DNA of 64,000 nucleotides, from the NCBI GenBank assembly GCA_965198855.1, contig CBDAPZ010000001.1, positions 1,178,001 through 1,242,000 of the forward strand, in the 5' to 3' direction. Source of the DNA: BOG-908 sp965198855. GTDB lineage: Bacteria > Pseudomonadota > Alphaproteobacteria > Acetobacterales > Acetobacteraceae. Each line of letters begins with the position of its first letter. Position 1 is the stretch's first letter. Under the pieces are notes generated by a model. That model was given only the letters and a program-made list of their open reading frames with translations. It did not search any database and was not told the origin of the DNA. Of this stretch, positions 44,480 through 54,699 are shown piece by piece. The position numbers and the translations under genes were made by a program.

Positions 44480-46027
44480 ATGCAGCTGACACTCTGGACC
44501 TATGAAGGACCGCCGCATGTGGGCGCCATGCGGATCGCCACCGCGATGGAGGGCGTGCATTACGTGCTGCACGCGCCACAGGGCGACACCTATGCCGACC
44601 TGCTGTTCACGATGATCGAACGTAATGCGAAGCGGCCGCCGGTGACCTACACAACGTTCCAGGCGCGCGACCTTGGTGGCGACACTGCTGAACTCTTCAA
44701 GAATGCCGCGCGCGACGCCTATGAGAGGTTTAAGCCGCAAGCATTGCTGGTCGGCGCTTCCTGCACCGCGGAGCTGATTCAGGACGATCCTGGCGGCCTC
44801 GCCCGCGCATTGGATTTGCCGATACCCGTTGTGGCAGTGGAATTACCGGCCTATCAGAAAAAGGAAAACTGGGGCGCAGCCGAGACCTTTTATCAACTGG
44901 TGCGCGCCTTCGCCGGTCCGCACGTGCCGCCGCCGGGGACACTCCGTAGCCCTGGTGCCCGGCCCCGGTGCAATATTCTCGGACCTTCGGCACTTGGCTT
45001 CCGCCATCGCGACGATCTGCGTGAGATCAGCGGACTCCTCACCTCGATGGGCATCGACATCAACGTGACCGCACCTTTGGGTGCGACACCGGATGACCTC
45101 GCCCGGCTTGGCGACGCGGATTTCAACGTTGTGCTGTATCCCGAGATCGCAGGCGTCGCCGCTGCATGGCTACAACGCAATTTCAGCCAGAAAAGCACTA
45201 AGATCGTGCCGATCGGTTTTGGTGCGACACGCGACTTCATCGCCGAGGTAGCGGGTCTGGCCGGGATCGATGCCGAAGCGGTTTTGGGCAAGGCGACCTG
45301 CAATCTGCCGTGGTATTCGCGCTCGGTCGACTCTACCTACCTTACGAATAAGCGCGTTTTTATTTTCGGCGATGCGACCCACGCTATTGCAGCGGCCCGG
45401 GTCGCCAGCGAGGAGATGGGGTTTTTAGTTGTCGGCCTCGGCAGCTATAGCCGCGAGTTCGCACGCGAGCTGCGCGACGCGGCAAAATCTTACGGCGTTG
45501 ATGCACTCATTACCGACGATTACCTCGAGGTTGAGTCGCGTATCGCCGAATTGCGTCCGGAGCTGGTGCTCGGCACGCAAATGGAGAGACACATCGCCAA
45601 ACGCCTCGGGATCGGCTGCGCGGTGATTTCGGCACCCGTTCACGTGCAGGATTTCCCGGCACGCTACTCGCCGCATATGGGGTTCGAGGGCGCGAATGTG
45701 CTGTTCGACAGCTTTGTCCATCCGCTGATGATGGGGCTGGAGGAACATCTGATCGGCATGTTCCGGGAAGATTTCGAGTTTAGAACGGATGCCGCTCCCT
45801 CGCATCTTGGCAGCACCGACCAGCGGCCTCTGCCCGCCGAATTGCTGGAAGCCGCGAATGCTGGCGGCACCATCTGGGCGGGAGAGGCGGAAAAGGAGCT
45901 GGGAAAGATCCCGTTCTTCGTGCGTGGCAAGGTGCGGCGGAACACCGAAAAATTCGCTCAGGAACGCGGCGTTTCCACGATCACGCTCGACACGCTTTAT
46001 GACGCGAAGGCGCATTATGCACGGTGA
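44480..46027 (+). CDS. bchB: Light-independent protochlorophyllide reductase subunit B
   Basis: 515-residue partner of BchN. Asp36 (HAPQGDTYADLL) equals the unusual Asp ligand of the NB cluster; C95 (VGASCTAELI) is the Cys it contributes. GDATHAIAAARVASEEMGF, MGFEGANVLFDSF and a C-terminal protochlorophyllide-reductase helix (WAGEAEKELGKIPFFVRGKV region) complete the family pattern. Overlaps bchH by 11 bp. Confidence 0.97.
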   Translation: MQLTLWTYEGPPHVGAMRIATAMEGVHYVLHAPQGDTYADLLFTMIERNAKRPPVTYTTFQARDLGGDTAELFKNAARDAYERFKPQALLVGASCTAELIQDDPGGLARALDLPIPVVAVELPAYQKKENWGAAETFYQLVRAFAGPHVPPPGTLRSPGARPRCNILGPSALGFRHRDDLREISGLLTSMGIDINVTAPLGATPDDLARLGDADFNVVLYPEIAGVAAAWLQRNFSQKSTKIVPIGFGATRDFIAEVAGLAGIDAEAVLGKATCNLPWYSRSVDSTYLTNKRVFIFGDATHAIAAARVASEEMGFLVVGLGSYSREFARELRDAAKSYGVDALITDDYLEVESRIAELRPELVLGTQMERHIAKRLGIGCAVISAPVHVQDFPARYSPHMGFEGANVLFDSFVHPLMMGLEEHLIGMFREDFEFRTDAAPSHLGSTDQRPLPAELLEAANAGGTIWAGEAEKELGKIPFFVRGKVRRNTEKFAQERGVSTITLDTLYDAKAHYAR

Positions 46028-49000
46028 TTTCGCATCGCTGAACCTCCCCGTCGCTGCGCCGTTGCGCGTGGTGATCGTGACGATGGATAGTCACCTGACC
46101 GGTGCTGCTGCACGGGCAGAACAGAATTTGCGCCGTGAGATTCCGAACCTGGATGTTGTTGTTCACGCCGCCGATGAATGGGGCAGCGACCCGGAGGCCT
46201 TGGCCACCTGCCACGCTGATATCGCTTCCGGCCACATTGTCATTGCCACGATGCTGTTCCTCGAAGAGCATGTGCGGGCCGTGCAACCTGCGCTCGCAGC
46301 GCGCCGCGATAGTTGTGATGCGATGCTCTGCTGCATGTCGGCTGGCGATATCACACGGCTGACGAGGCTTGGCAAATTCGACATGTCGCACGAAGCGACG
46401 GGCGCATTGGCGATGCTGAAGAAACTGCGTGGTAAGCCGCCGGGCAAAGGCGGCGCCGAGGCCAGCAGCGGGCAGGCGCAGATGCGTATGCTCAAGCGCC
46501 TGCCAAAACTCATGCGCTTCATTCCGGGCACTGCGCAGGACGTGCGGGCGTATTTCCTGGCGTTGCAATATTGGCTGGCAGGATCAGACGAGAACGTCAC
46601 CAATCTCGTCCGCATGCTGGTGGACCGGTATGCGTCACGTAGCATGGTGCCGGTCATCGGTTTCAGGAAAGCCGAGGCACCCGTCGAGTATCCGGATGTC
46701 GGCCTGTATCACCCGTATGTGCCCGGCCGGATTTTCGAACGGGTTGAGAGCCTGCCCGCGAGCGGTGCTGCCGGCACCGTAGGGGTGCTCCTGCTGCGAT
46801 CCTATATTCTCTCGGGCAATGCCGCCCATTATGATGGGGTGATCACTGCGCTCGAAGCGCGCGGCCTGCGTGTCATTCCGGCTTTCGCGAGCGGCCTCGA
46901 TCAGCGTCCGGCGATCCAGAAATTCTTCTTCCACCAGGGCGTGCCGTGCGTTGATGCCGTGGTGTCGCTGACCGGGTTCTCCCTCGTTGGTGGCCCCGCT
47001 TATAACGATCGAGATGCGGCCGAGACTCAGCTGGCAGCGCTGGACGTGCCGTATGTCACGGCGCACCCGGTCGAGTTCCAGACCTTGTCGCAGTGGCAGG
47101 CGGATCCACGCGGATTGCAGCCGGTAGAAGCCACCATCATGGTGGCAATTCCAGAGCTCGACGGCGGCATATTGCCGATGACGTTTGGTGGGCGCTGCGG
47201 TCGCACCGACAACGAAGCACCTTGCAAGGGGTGCGACGGCGTCTCCTGCGCAAAGAACATGGTGTCTCATAGCGAACGCGCCACGACGCTGGCAGCGCGC
47301 GTCGGCGCCATGGTTGTTTTGCGTCGTAGCACACGAGCGGCACGGCGCCTTGCGATCGTTCTTTTCAATTTCCCGCCTAACGCCGGCGCGATTGGCACGG
47401 CCGCCTATCTTGCGGTGTTCGAATCTCTGTTCAACACGCTGCATGCGCTTGCCGGTGCCGGTTACGAAATAGACTTGCCGAAGACTGTTGCAGATCTTCG
47501 TACATCGATCATCGAAGGTAATGCGGCACTCTATGGCGCGGACGCCAATGTGGCAGCGCGGATCGGCATCGATGCACATGTCGGCCAGCAGAAATGGCTC
47601 GGCGAGATCGAGCAGCATTGGGGTGCGGCCCCAGGCCGTCAGCAAAGCGACGGCCGGTCGATCTTTGTGCTTGGCAAGCAATTCGGCAATGTGTTCGTCG
47701 GGTTGCAGCCCGCCTTCGGCTATGAAGGCGATCCGATGCGGCTGCTATTCGAGAGCAATTTCGCACCTACGCATGCGTTCGCTGGCTTCTATCGCTGGAT
47801 CAGGGAAGATTTCGCGGCCCATGCCGTGCTGCATTTCGGCACGCACGGTGCGCTGGAATTCATGCCCGGCAAGCAGGCAGGGCTTTCGGAAAAATGCTGG
47901 CCCGACCGCCTGATCGCCGATCTGCCGAATTTCTATTTCTATGCTTCGAACAATCCATCCGAAGGCATGATCGCGAAGCGTCGTGCGGGCGCGACGCTGA
48001 TCAGCTATCTGACCCCGCCGGTCGCGAGTGCCGGTTTATATCGCGGCTTGCTGGAGCTGAAGACATCACTCGATCGTTGGCGCGGGCAGGGGCAGGATGC
48101 CGACCCTGAGCAGAACCGGTTGCTGGCAGAACTGATACAGGCACAGGCCGCAGCCCTCGATCTGGCAGAACTCGAGCCTAGCTGGGCAGAAGCTGCAGAA
48201 GCGGCCATCGAAGCCCTGGGCGCCACACTGCTTGAACTCGAATATACGCTGATCCCGCACGGGCTCCATGTGATCGGCGCGCCACCCGATGCAGAGGCAC
48301 GCGCCGGCATGCTGGATGCCGCAAACATCTTTGACGGAGCTCGCCGCCTGGAGCTCGATGCCCTGCTCGCCAAGGATGCGGAAATACCCGCTTTGCTGCA
48401 CGCGCTTGATGGCGGTTACGTGCGGCCTGCGCCAGGTGGCGATCTGCTGCGGACGACGGATATTTTGCCGACCGGCCGCAATCTCCATGGGTTTGATCCA
48501 TTCCGGCTTCCCAGCCTGTTCGCCTTGCAGGATGGCGCACGTCAGGCGGCAAGGTTGCTGGCGCGACACGCGCAAGATGGCTGCGCGTTTCCTGAGACGA
48601 TCGCTATGGTGCTCTGGGGAACCGACAACCTGAAAACCGAAGGCGGCCCGATCGCACAGGCACTTTGGCTGATGGGGGCGGCGCCGCGCTTCGACTCTTA
48701 TGGCAGGCTCTCGGGTGCGCGCTTGCTGCCTCTCACAGAACTCGGCAGGCCACGTGTCGATGTGATCCTTACCCTGTCGGGTATCTTCCGCGATCTTCTG
48801 CCGTTGCAAACCAAGCTTCTCGCCGAGGCTGCCTATCTTGCCGCGTCCGCCGACGAACCGCTGAGCGACAACCATATACGCAAGCACGCTCTTGCCTTCA
48901 TGGCAGCGCATGGCGGCGACATGGCACAGGCGTCGCTGCGTGTATTCGGCAATGCGGATGGCGCCTATGGATCGAACGTGAACCAGATGGTTGGAAGCGG

Positions 49001-49670
49001 CGTTTGGAACGACGAAGACGAACTGGCCGATGCCTACGTCAACCGCAAGGGGTTTGCTTACGGTATGAACGGCCAGCCGCAGCGGCAGAACGCCGTGCTG
49101 GGCCATATCTTGTCAAGTGTCGATATCACCTATCAGAACCTGGACTCTATTGAGCTGGGCGTGACGACGGTTGATCATTATTTCGACACGCTGGGCGGTA
49201 TCACCCGGGCGGTCAGGCGTGCGCGCGGCGGCAGTGCGGCTGCAGTATATATTGGCGATCAGACGCGCGGCGACGGATTGGTGCGGACGCTCTCTGAACA
49301 GGTTTCCCTCGAAACACGGACACGTGCATTGAACCCGAAATGGTATGAAGCCCTGCTGAAGCACGGCTATGAAGGTGTTCGTGAGATCGACACGCATGTG
49401 ACCAACACGCTCGGCTGGTCGGCGACCACCGGCGAGGTTTCCCCCTGGGTCTATCAGAAACTAGCGGAGACTTATGTGCTGGACGACGAGATGCGCGATC
49501 GGCTCGCGACTCTCAACCCAAAGGCGTCGCTGAAAATCGCCAATCGGTTGATCGAGGCGAGCGATCGCAAATACTGGTCGCCGGATCCCGCCACACTGGA
49601 CGCGTTGCGTCGTGCAGGCGAGGATCTTGAGGACAGGCTTGAAGGCGTTGGCGTGGAGATGGCAGCATGA
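46017..49670 (+). CDS. bchH: Magnesium chelatase subunit H
   Basis: 1217-residue porphyrin-binding subunit of Mg chelatase; inserts Mg into protoporphyrin IX with BchI and BchD, which are not in this window. Seen: VVIVTMDSHLTGAAARAEQN, LFLEEHVRAVQPAL, FNFPPNAGAIGTAAYL, LHFGTHGALEFMPGKQAG, NPSEGMIAKRRAGATLISYL, GQPQRQNAVLGHILSSVDIT. ATG 46017 (MHGDFASLN) gives the normal length; earlier in-frame ATGs lie in bchB. Overlaps bchL by 4 bp. Confidence 0.97.
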   Translation: MHGDFASLNLPVAAPLRVVIVTMDSHLTGAAARAEQNLRREIPNLDVVVHAADEWGSDPEALATCHADIASGHIVIATMLFLEEHVRAVQPALAARRDSCDAMLCCMSAGDITRLTRLGKFDMSHEATGALAMLKKLRGKPPGKGGAEASSGQAQMRMLKRLPKLMRFIPGTAQDVRAYFLALQYWLAGSDENVTNLVRMLVDRYASRSMVPVIGFRKAEAPVEYPDVGLYHPYVPGRIFERVESLPASGAAGTVGVLLLRSYILSGNAAHYDGVITALEARGLRVIPAFASGLDQRPAIQKFFFHQGVPCVDAVVSLTGFSLVGGPAYNDRDAAETQLAALDVPYVTAHPVEFQTLSQWQADPRGLQPVEATIMVAIPELDGGILPMTFGGRCGRTDNEAPCKGCDGVSCAKNMVSHSERATTLAARVGAMVVLRRSTRAARRLAIVLFNFPPNAGAIGTAAYLAVFESLFNTLHALAGAGYEIDLPKTVADLRTSIIEGNAALYGADANVAARIGIDAHVGQQKWLGEIEQHWGAAPGRQQSDGRSIFVLGKQFGNVFVGLQPAFGYEGDPMRLLFESNFAPTHAFAGFYRWIREDFAAHAVLHFGTHGALEFMPGKQAGLSEKCWPDRLIADLPNFYFYASNNPSEGMIAKRRAGATLISYLTPPVASAGLYRGLLELKTSLDRWRGQGQDADPEQNRLLAELIQAQAAALDLAELEPSWAEAAEAAIEALGATLLELEYTLIPHGLHVIGAPPDAEARAGMLDAANIFDGARRLELDALLAKDAEIPALLHALDGGYVRPAPGGDLLRTTDILPTGRNLHGFDPFRLPSLFALQDGARQAARLLARHAQDGCAFPETIAMVLWGTDNLKTEGGPIAQALWLMGAAPRFDSYGRLSGARLLPLTELGRPRVDVILTLSGIFRDLLPLQTKLLAEAAYLAASADEPLSDNHIRKHALAFMAAHGGDMAQASLRVFGNADGAYGSNVNQMVGSGVWNDEDELADAYVNRKGFAYGMNGQPQRQNAVLGHILSSVDITYQNLDSIELGVTTVDHYFDTLGGITRAVRRARGGSAAAVYIGDQTRGDGLVRTLSEQVSLETRTRALNPKWYEALLKHGYEGVREIDTHVTNTLGWSATTGEVSPWVYQKLAETYVLDDEMRDRLATLNPKASLKIANRLIEASDRKYWSPDPATLDALRRAGEDLEDRLEGVGVEMAA

Positions 49671-50581
49671 GCACAGAACTTCTGGATCGCCCGCGGAAAA
49701 ACAACCTGTTGCCGAAGAAGGGCGATGGCGAGGGCAGCGTACAGGTGCAACTCGATCCCGATCAGAAGATCGGCAATGCTAAGGTGTTCGCCGTCTACGG
49801 CAAGGGTGGCATCGGCAAGAGCACGACCTCTTCAAACCTGTCTGTGGCGTTCAGCAAGCTGGGCAAGAGGGTTTTGCAGATCGGCTGCGACCCAAAACAC
49901 GATTCCACCTTCACGCTGACCAAGCAGCTTCAGCCGACCGTCATCGACGTGTTGGAGACGGTGAATTTCCACTCCGAAGAGTTGCGCGTCGAAGATTTCG
50001 TTTTTCAAGGCTATAATGGCGTTATGTGCGTAGAGGCGGGCGGCCCCCCGGCCGGCACCGGCTGCGGCGGTTACGTTGTTGGTCAAACAGTGAAGCTGTT
50101 GAAAGAGCATCACCTGCTTGAAGAGACAGATGTAGTGATCTTCGATGTGCTTGGTGATGTGGTGTGCGGCGGATTTGCTGCACCTCTGCAGCATGCCGAT
50201 CGCGCCGTGATCGTGGCCGCAAATGATTTCGACAGCATCTTCGCGATGAACCGCATCGTTGCCGCCATCAAGGCAAAAGCCAAGAACTACAATGTCCGTC
50301 TCGGCGGGGTGGTCTGCAACCGCTCTGCCGCCACCGACCAGATCGACCGGTATAACAACGCCACGGGCCTCAAGACGTTGGCGCATTTTCCGGACCTGGA
50401 TGTGATACGCCGTTCGCGCCTGAAGAAATCGACCTTGTTCGAGATGGAGAGCACGCCAGAGCTCGAAGCGGTGAAACTGGAATATCTCCGCCTTGCCGCG
50501 CAGCTTTGGGCAGGGACAGAGCCGCTCGACGGATCGCCGCTGCGCGATCGCGATATTTTCGACCTGCTGGGATATGAGTGA
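49667..50581 (+). CDS. bchL: Light-independent protochlorophyllide reductase, ATP-binding Fe protein
   Basis: 304-residue NifH-like dimeric ATPase that passes electrons to BchNB. P-loop YGKGGIGKSTTSSN at 44-57, switch region, and [4Fe-4S] ligands C133 (GTGCGGY) and C167 (DVVCGGFAAPL), spaced as in NifH. The enzyme is oxygen-sensitive, so a strictly aerobic host must limit oxygen locally or make it at low oxygen. ATGA overlap with bchH; TGATG with bchM. Confidence 0.97.
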   Translation: MSTELLDRPRKNNLLPKKGDGEGSVQVQLDPDQKIGNAKVFAVYGKGGIGKSTTSSNLSVAFSKLGKRVLQIGCDPKHDSTFTLTKQLQPTVIDVLETVNFHSEELRVEDFVFQGYNGVMCVEAGGPPAGTGCGGYVVGQTVKLLKEHHLLEETDVVIFDVLGDVVCGGFAAPLQHADRAVIVAANDFDSIFAMNRIVAAIKAKAKNYNVRLGGVVCNRSAATDQIDRYNNATGLKTLAHFPDLDVIRRSRLKKSTLFEMESTPELEAVKLEYLRLAAQLWAGTEPLDGSPLRDRDIFDLLGYE

Positions 50582-51282
50582 TGAGCACCGCGAGCTACAT
50601 CGCCAGGCGCGGCGAGCTGGAGACCTATTTCGACCGCACGGCTGCTGATGCTTGGGCGAAACTCACCTCCGATGCTCCGGTTAGCGCCATCCGTGCCACC
50701 GTTCGCGCCGGCCGGGATCGCATGCGCGATGTGCTGCTGAACACGCTGCCGGATGATCTCGAAAATGCCCGCATACTTGATGCCGGCTGCGGCACGGGTG
50801 CACTCGCGGTCGCACTCGCGCGCCGTGGTGCCGCGGTGACCGCTATCGATCTCTCGCCCTCGCTCGTGCAGCTGGCGCGTGAGCGTCTGCCGCGCGATCT
50901 CGGCCACGGACGCATCGATTTTGCGGTTGGCGACATGATGGCGCCACCTTCGGAAACATTCGACTATGTGGTTGCGATGGATTCGCTGATCCATTATCGC
51001 GCGCCCGACATGGCGCGCGTCGTCGCGTCCCTTGCGGCGCGCACCAGCACCGCCGTGGTTTTCACCTTCGCACCACGCACGCCCATGCTGAGCGTGATGC
51101 ACGCCATGGGGCGGCTGTTCCCACGTGGCGATCGTGCACCGGCCATCGAGCCTGTCGGTATTGGTGCGATACGCAAGCGCCTTACGGCCGAGCCTGGTTT
51201 GTCAGGCTGGCAGGTCGGGCATGACCAGCGGATAACAACTGCTTTCTACAAATCGCACGCTCTGGAACTGGTGCGTAAATGA
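50581..51282 (+). CDS. bchM: Magnesium protoporphyrin IX methyltransferase
   Basis: 233-residue SAM-dependent O-methyltransferase that methylates the C13 propionate of Mg-protoporphyrin IX. Seen: YFDRTAADAWAKLTSDAPVS (BchM-type N-terminus), SAM motif ILDAGCGTGALAVALA, FDYVVAMDSLIHY, and QRITTAFYKSHALELV at the end. ATG 50581 overlaps the bchL stop; overlaps lhaA by 4 bp. Confidence 0.96.
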   Translation: MSTASYIARRGELETYFDRTAADAWAKLTSDAPVSAIRATVRAGRDRMRDVLLNTLPDDLENARILDAGCGTGALAVALARRGAAVTAIDLSPSLVQLARERLPRDLGHGRIDFAVGDMMAPPSETFDYVVAMDSLIHYRAPDMARVVASLAARTSTAVVFTFAPRTPMLSVMHAMGRLFPRGDRAPAIEPVGIGAIRKRLTAEPGLSGWQVGHDQRITTAFYKSHALELVRK

Positions 51283-52736
51283 GCTTTTCCGCACCCATTC
51301 CCACGCCGGTGCGGCGCCTGAATGAGACGCTTGCCTCCAAATGGAGCAAGCTTGGCGCGCAGTTTCTGCCATTCGCGGATGCCGCAACCGCAGAAATGCC
51401 GCTATCGCGTCTGCTGCGCCTGTCTCTGTTCCAGGTGAGTGTCGGCATGGCGACGGTGCTGCTGATCGGCACGCTGAACCGTGTGATGATCGTTGAACTG
51501 GGTGTGCCGGCTTGGCTGGTTGCGGTGATGGTATCGTTGCCGTTGGTGGCCGCTCCCTTTCGTGCGGTGATCGGCTTCCGCTCTGATCAGCATAAATCGG
51601 TGCTGGGCTGGAAACGGGTGCCCTATCTCTGGCTCGGTACGATGACGCAGTTCGGCGGACTTTCGATCATGCCGTTCGCGCTCATCATCCTCTCCGGAGA
51701 CAGCAACGGTCCGCTGGTGATCGGCAAAATCGCAGCAGCACTCGCTTTCCTTCTGGTCGGCGCCGGGCTGCATACCACACAGACCGTGGGCCTGGCTTTG
51801 GCCACGGATCTTTCGCCGAGCGACAAGCATCCGAAAGTGGTCGCCCTGCTCTGCATGATGCTGCTGATCGGGATGGTCGCGAGCGCGTTGATTTTCGGCG
51901 CCGTACTCCGGCATTTCTCCGAGATCCGGCTGATCCAGGTGATACAAGGCTCTGCCGTGGTCACGATCGTTCTAAACGGTATCGCGTTGTGGAAGCAGGA
52001 GCCACGCAATCCGGCCGCGACCGCTTCACATCACCCGCGCCCGAGTTTTGCCCAGGCCTGGGCGGAATTCGACCAAGCCGGGCAGGCGCGTCGCCGCCTA
52101 GTTGCCTTGGGTTTTGGCACCGCCGCCTTCAGCATGCAGGATATTCTGCTGGAGCCTTATGGCGGCCAGGTGCTGCATCTTCCGGTTGGGGTCACCACCG
52201 CCTTCACGGCACTGCTGGCGATCGGCGGCATGATCGGGTTCGGCACCGCCGCCAAGCTTCTGGGCCGCGGAATGGACCCCTATCGACTGGCCGGTGTAGG
52301 CGCCATCGTCGGCCTGTATGCATTCGCGGCCCTGATCTTCGCAGCGCCGGCTGAGTCGAAAATGCTGTTTGCGACCGGGGTTTCGCTCATCGGTCTTGGC
52401 GCCGGTCTGTTCGGCCACTGCACGCTGACGGCAGCGATGGCGATGGCCGGCCGTAATCAGATCGGTTTCGCGCTCGGTGTTTGGGGTGCGGTGCAAGCCT
52501 CGGCGGCCGGTGTCGCCGTCGCTGCCGGCGGATTGCTGCGAGATGGTGTCGGCGCACTCGCAAGCCAGGGTGTGTTCGGGCCCACGCTGATCAATCCCGC
52601 CACCGGCTACGGCGTGGTCTACACGATCGAGATCTTCCTGCTCTTCGCAACACTGGTTGCGACGGGCCCGCTCGTCAGGCGCCCCGCGTTCCCGCGTGTG
52701 CTGCACGACGAGACACTATCCGGCATCGCCGGATGA
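51279..52736 (+). CDS. lhaA: Light-harvesting 1 assembly protein LhaA (PucC family)
   Basis: 485-residue MFS-like protein with about 12 helices that helps build light-harvesting complex 1, probably by delivering bacteriochlorophyll. Seen: LFQVSVGMATVLLIGTLNRV, MIVELGVPAWLVA, FRAVIGFRSDQHKSVLGWKR, FSMQDILLEPYGGQVL. It sits directly before puhA, the usual place. The 36-bp gap to puhA is the largest in this part of the operon, and puhA may have its own promoter inside lhaA, as in Rhodobacter (known, not seen here). Confidence 0.95.
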   Translation: MSFSAPIPTPVRRLNETLASKWSKLGAQFLPFADAATAEMPLSRLLRLSLFQVSVGMATVLLIGTLNRVMIVELGVPAWLVAVMVSLPLVAAPFRAVIGFRSDQHKSVLGWKRVPYLWLGTMTQFGGLSIMPFALIILSGDSNGPLVIGKIAAALAFLLVGAGLHTTQTVGLALATDLSPSDKHPKVVALLCMMLLIGMVASALIFGAVLRHFSEIRLIQVIQGSAVVTIVLNGIALWKQEPRNPAATASHHPRPSFAQAWAEFDQAGQARRRLVALGFGTAAFSMQDILLEPYGGQVLHLPVGVTTAFTALLAIGGMIGFGTAAKLLGRGMDPYRLAGVGAIVGLYAFAALIFAAPAESKMLFATGVSLIGLGAGLFGHCTLTAAMAMAGRNQIGFALGVWGAVQASAAGVAVAAGGLLRDGVGALASQGVFGPTLINPATGYGVVYTIEIFLLFATLVATGPLVRRPAFPRVLHDETLSGIAG

Positions 52737-52772
52737 CCACCCAGACTCTTTCAAAAAACTGAGGGGCCGACC

Positions 52773-53546
52773 ATGCAATACGGTGCCATAACCGCCTATT
52801 TCGACGTCGCACAGATCACAGTCTACGTGTTCTGGGGCTTTTTCTTCTCGCTGATCTGGTATCTACGCCGCGAGGATCATCGCGAAGGGTATCCGCTCGT
52901 CGCCGATTTCCCCGGCACCGAAGCGCTCAGCATCCCACCGCTGCCGACGCCGAAAACCTTTCTTCTCAGCAATGGAGAAGAAGTTCAGGCACCACGCCCT
53001 GAAGCGCCCGAGCATTTCGCTGCCCAGCAGCTGCTCGGCTGGCCCGGCGCCCCGTTCGAGCCTGTCGGAGATCCGATGATCGATGGCGTAGGCCCGGCTG
53101 CCTATGCCAACCGTGCCGACATCGCGGATCATGAGGATATCGACGGCCTTCCGAAAATCGTCCCCCTGCGCAGTGCGGCCGATTTCTTCCTCGCCTATGA
53201 GGATACCGACCCGCGCGGCTTCCCGGTTATCGCGAATGATGGCGTGACTGTCGGCGTCATCACCGATGTGTGGATCGACCGCTCGGAATATGTGGTGCGC
53301 TACCTCGAAGTGGGCTTGTCCGAAGAGCTCGGCGGACGCATTGTGTTGCTGCCAACCGGTTTCGCGAAGATCAAGGGGAAGCAAGGCGTGATCATCTGCA
53401 ACTTCATCAACGCTGCGTATTTCGGCACCGTTCCGGCGATACGTAATCCCGATATCATCACCAGGCTCGAAGAGGACAGGATCTGCGGCTATTACGCCGG
53501 CGGCCAGCTCTACGGCAAAATTGGCCGCCTGGAGCCGATCCTGTGA
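52773..53546 (+). CDS. puhA: Photosynthetic reaction centre H subunit
   Basis: 257-residue H subunit that caps the cytoplasmic side of the reaction centre and guides protons to QB. One transmembrane helix at residues 12-30 (VAQITVYVFWGFFFSLIWYL), then RREDHREGYPL and a soluble PRC-barrel domain with YEDTDPRGFPV and RYLEVGL. GAGGGG seven bases upstream supports the ATG. L, M and cytochrome genes (puf) are not in the window. GTGA overlap with puhB. Confidence 0.97.
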   Translation: MQYGAITAYFDVAQITVYVFWGFFFSLIWYLRREDHREGYPLVADFPGTEALSIPPLPTPKTFLLSNGEEVQAPRPEAPEHFAAQQLLGWPGAPFEPVGDPMIDGVGPAAYANRADIADHEDIDGLPKIVPLRSAADFFLAYEDTDPRGFPVIANDGVTVGVITDVWIDRSEYVVRYLEVGLSEELGGRIVLLPTGFAKIKGKQGVIICNFINAAYFGTVPAIRNPDIITRLEEDRICGYYAGGQLYGKIGRLEPIL

Positions 53547-54208
53547 ACGCCGAAGGGTTGATGGAGAACTCCGGTGGCCGCGGCCTGCCGGAAAAGCTCC
53601 CCGCTGGTGAGCGCGTGCTGTGGCAGGGTTCGCCGGACTGGAAAACGCTGTTCCGCCAGGCGTTCCATTCGCGTGCCGTCGGCATCTACTTCGCCGCCAT
53701 CGTTGTCTTCTGCGTTCTGCGTTCGCTGCATCAGGGCGTGGCCGCGCCCGCGTTGGCTGTCTCGACGGCCAAGATGGTTAGCCTGTCGATGATACCACTG
53801 GCGATGATGGCGCTATATTCCTGGGCACTGCAGCGCAGCACCATCTACACGATCACCAGCCGCCGCGTGGTGATGAGTTTCGGCATCGCCGTGCCGATGA
53901 CCATCAATCTCCCGTTCACCCGCATCCAGTCGGCAGGGTTGAAGATCTATGGCAATGGCGCCGGCGACCTGCCACTGCAGCTGATGCCGACCGAACGGAT
54001 GGCGTATTTCATGGTCTGGCCGCATGCACGGCCGTGGAAGATGGCGCGCGCCGAGCCGATGCTGCGCTGCATCCCGAACGTGGAAGCGGCAGCCTCGATC
54101 CTTGCGCGTGCGCTCGCGGCGCAGGCGGCGGCATCGATGGTGTTCCCGGTCGCTGCCTCACAGCGCGCCGGCGCCCTTTCGCCGGTTCCCCAGGCGCAGG
54201 CAGCATGA
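53543..54208 (+). CDS. puhB: Photosynthetic complex assembly protein PuhB
   Basis: 221-residue membrane protein with a GTG start overlapping the puhA stop. GERVLWQGSPDWKTLFRQAF near the N-terminus and IYTITSRRVVMSFGIAVPM mark the PuhB/bacterial PH-like family; two to three hydrophobic helices between. Needed for reaction-centre assembly in Rhodobacter (known). ATGA overlap with puhC. Confidence 0.93.
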   Translation: MNAEGLMENSGGRGLPEKLPAGERVLWQGSPDWKTLFRQAFHSRAVGIYFAAIVVFCVLRSLHQGVAAPALAVSTAKMVSLSMIPLAMMALYSWALQRSTIYTITSRRVVMSFGIAVPMTINLPFTRIQSAGLKIYGNGAGDLPLQLMPTERMAYFMVWPHARPWKMARAEPMLRCIPNVEAAASILARALAAQAAASMVFPVAASQRAGALSPVPQAQAA

Positions 54209-54699
54209 ACGCGCAAGCGATGACGGCGGCCGCGCCTCGCCGCAACAAAACGCCGCTCATCGGTGCCGTGGTTCTGGTGACCTATGCGCTTCTTGCCGCA
54301 GGCTATGGCAAGCTTGAAGGCCTCGCCAAGCCGCAACTGGACAGTCATCCAACGGCCGAACGCAGCCTGGCCTTTGCCGACCGTGCAGACGGCGCCGTGG
54401 TGGTCACCTGGGCCGATCAGGGCCGCGTTCTGGATGTCATGACCGGGCAAAACGGATTTTTGCGCGGCACGTTGCGCGGTTTTGCGCGCACCAGGCGCGC
54501 GGACGGCGTGGGCGCCGCACCGCCGATGCGGCTTTCCGGTTATGCCGATGGCAGGCTGATCCTCACCGATCCGTCCACCGGCCGCTACGTTGAACTGGAA
54601 GCGTTCGGATCGGCCAATGAAGCGGTGTTCGCACGCCTGCTCACCATGAAGCCGCGCGACCAGACGGCGCAGGCGGCCGAGCCGGGAAGGGGCAGCTGA
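54205..54699 (+). CDS. puhC: Photosynthetic complex assembly protein PuhC
   Basis: 164 residues: cytoplasmic N-terminus with RRNKTPLIGAVVLVTYALLA helix, then a periplasmic domain with ERSLAFADRADGAV, GENGFLR-like GQNGFLRGTLRGFARTRR and LSGYADGRLILTDPSTG, as in PuhC. Affects light-harvesting/reaction-centre organisation. ATG 54205 overlaps the puhB stop; TGATG with the next gene. Confidence 0.93.
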   Translation: MNAQAMTAAAPRRNKTPLIGAVVLVTYALLAAGYGKLEGLAKPQLDSHPTAERSLAFADRADGAVVVTWADQGRVLDVMTGQNGFLRGTLRGFARTRRADGVGAAPPMRLSGYADGRLILTDPSTGRYVELEAFGSANEAVFARLLTMKPRDQTAQAAEPGRGS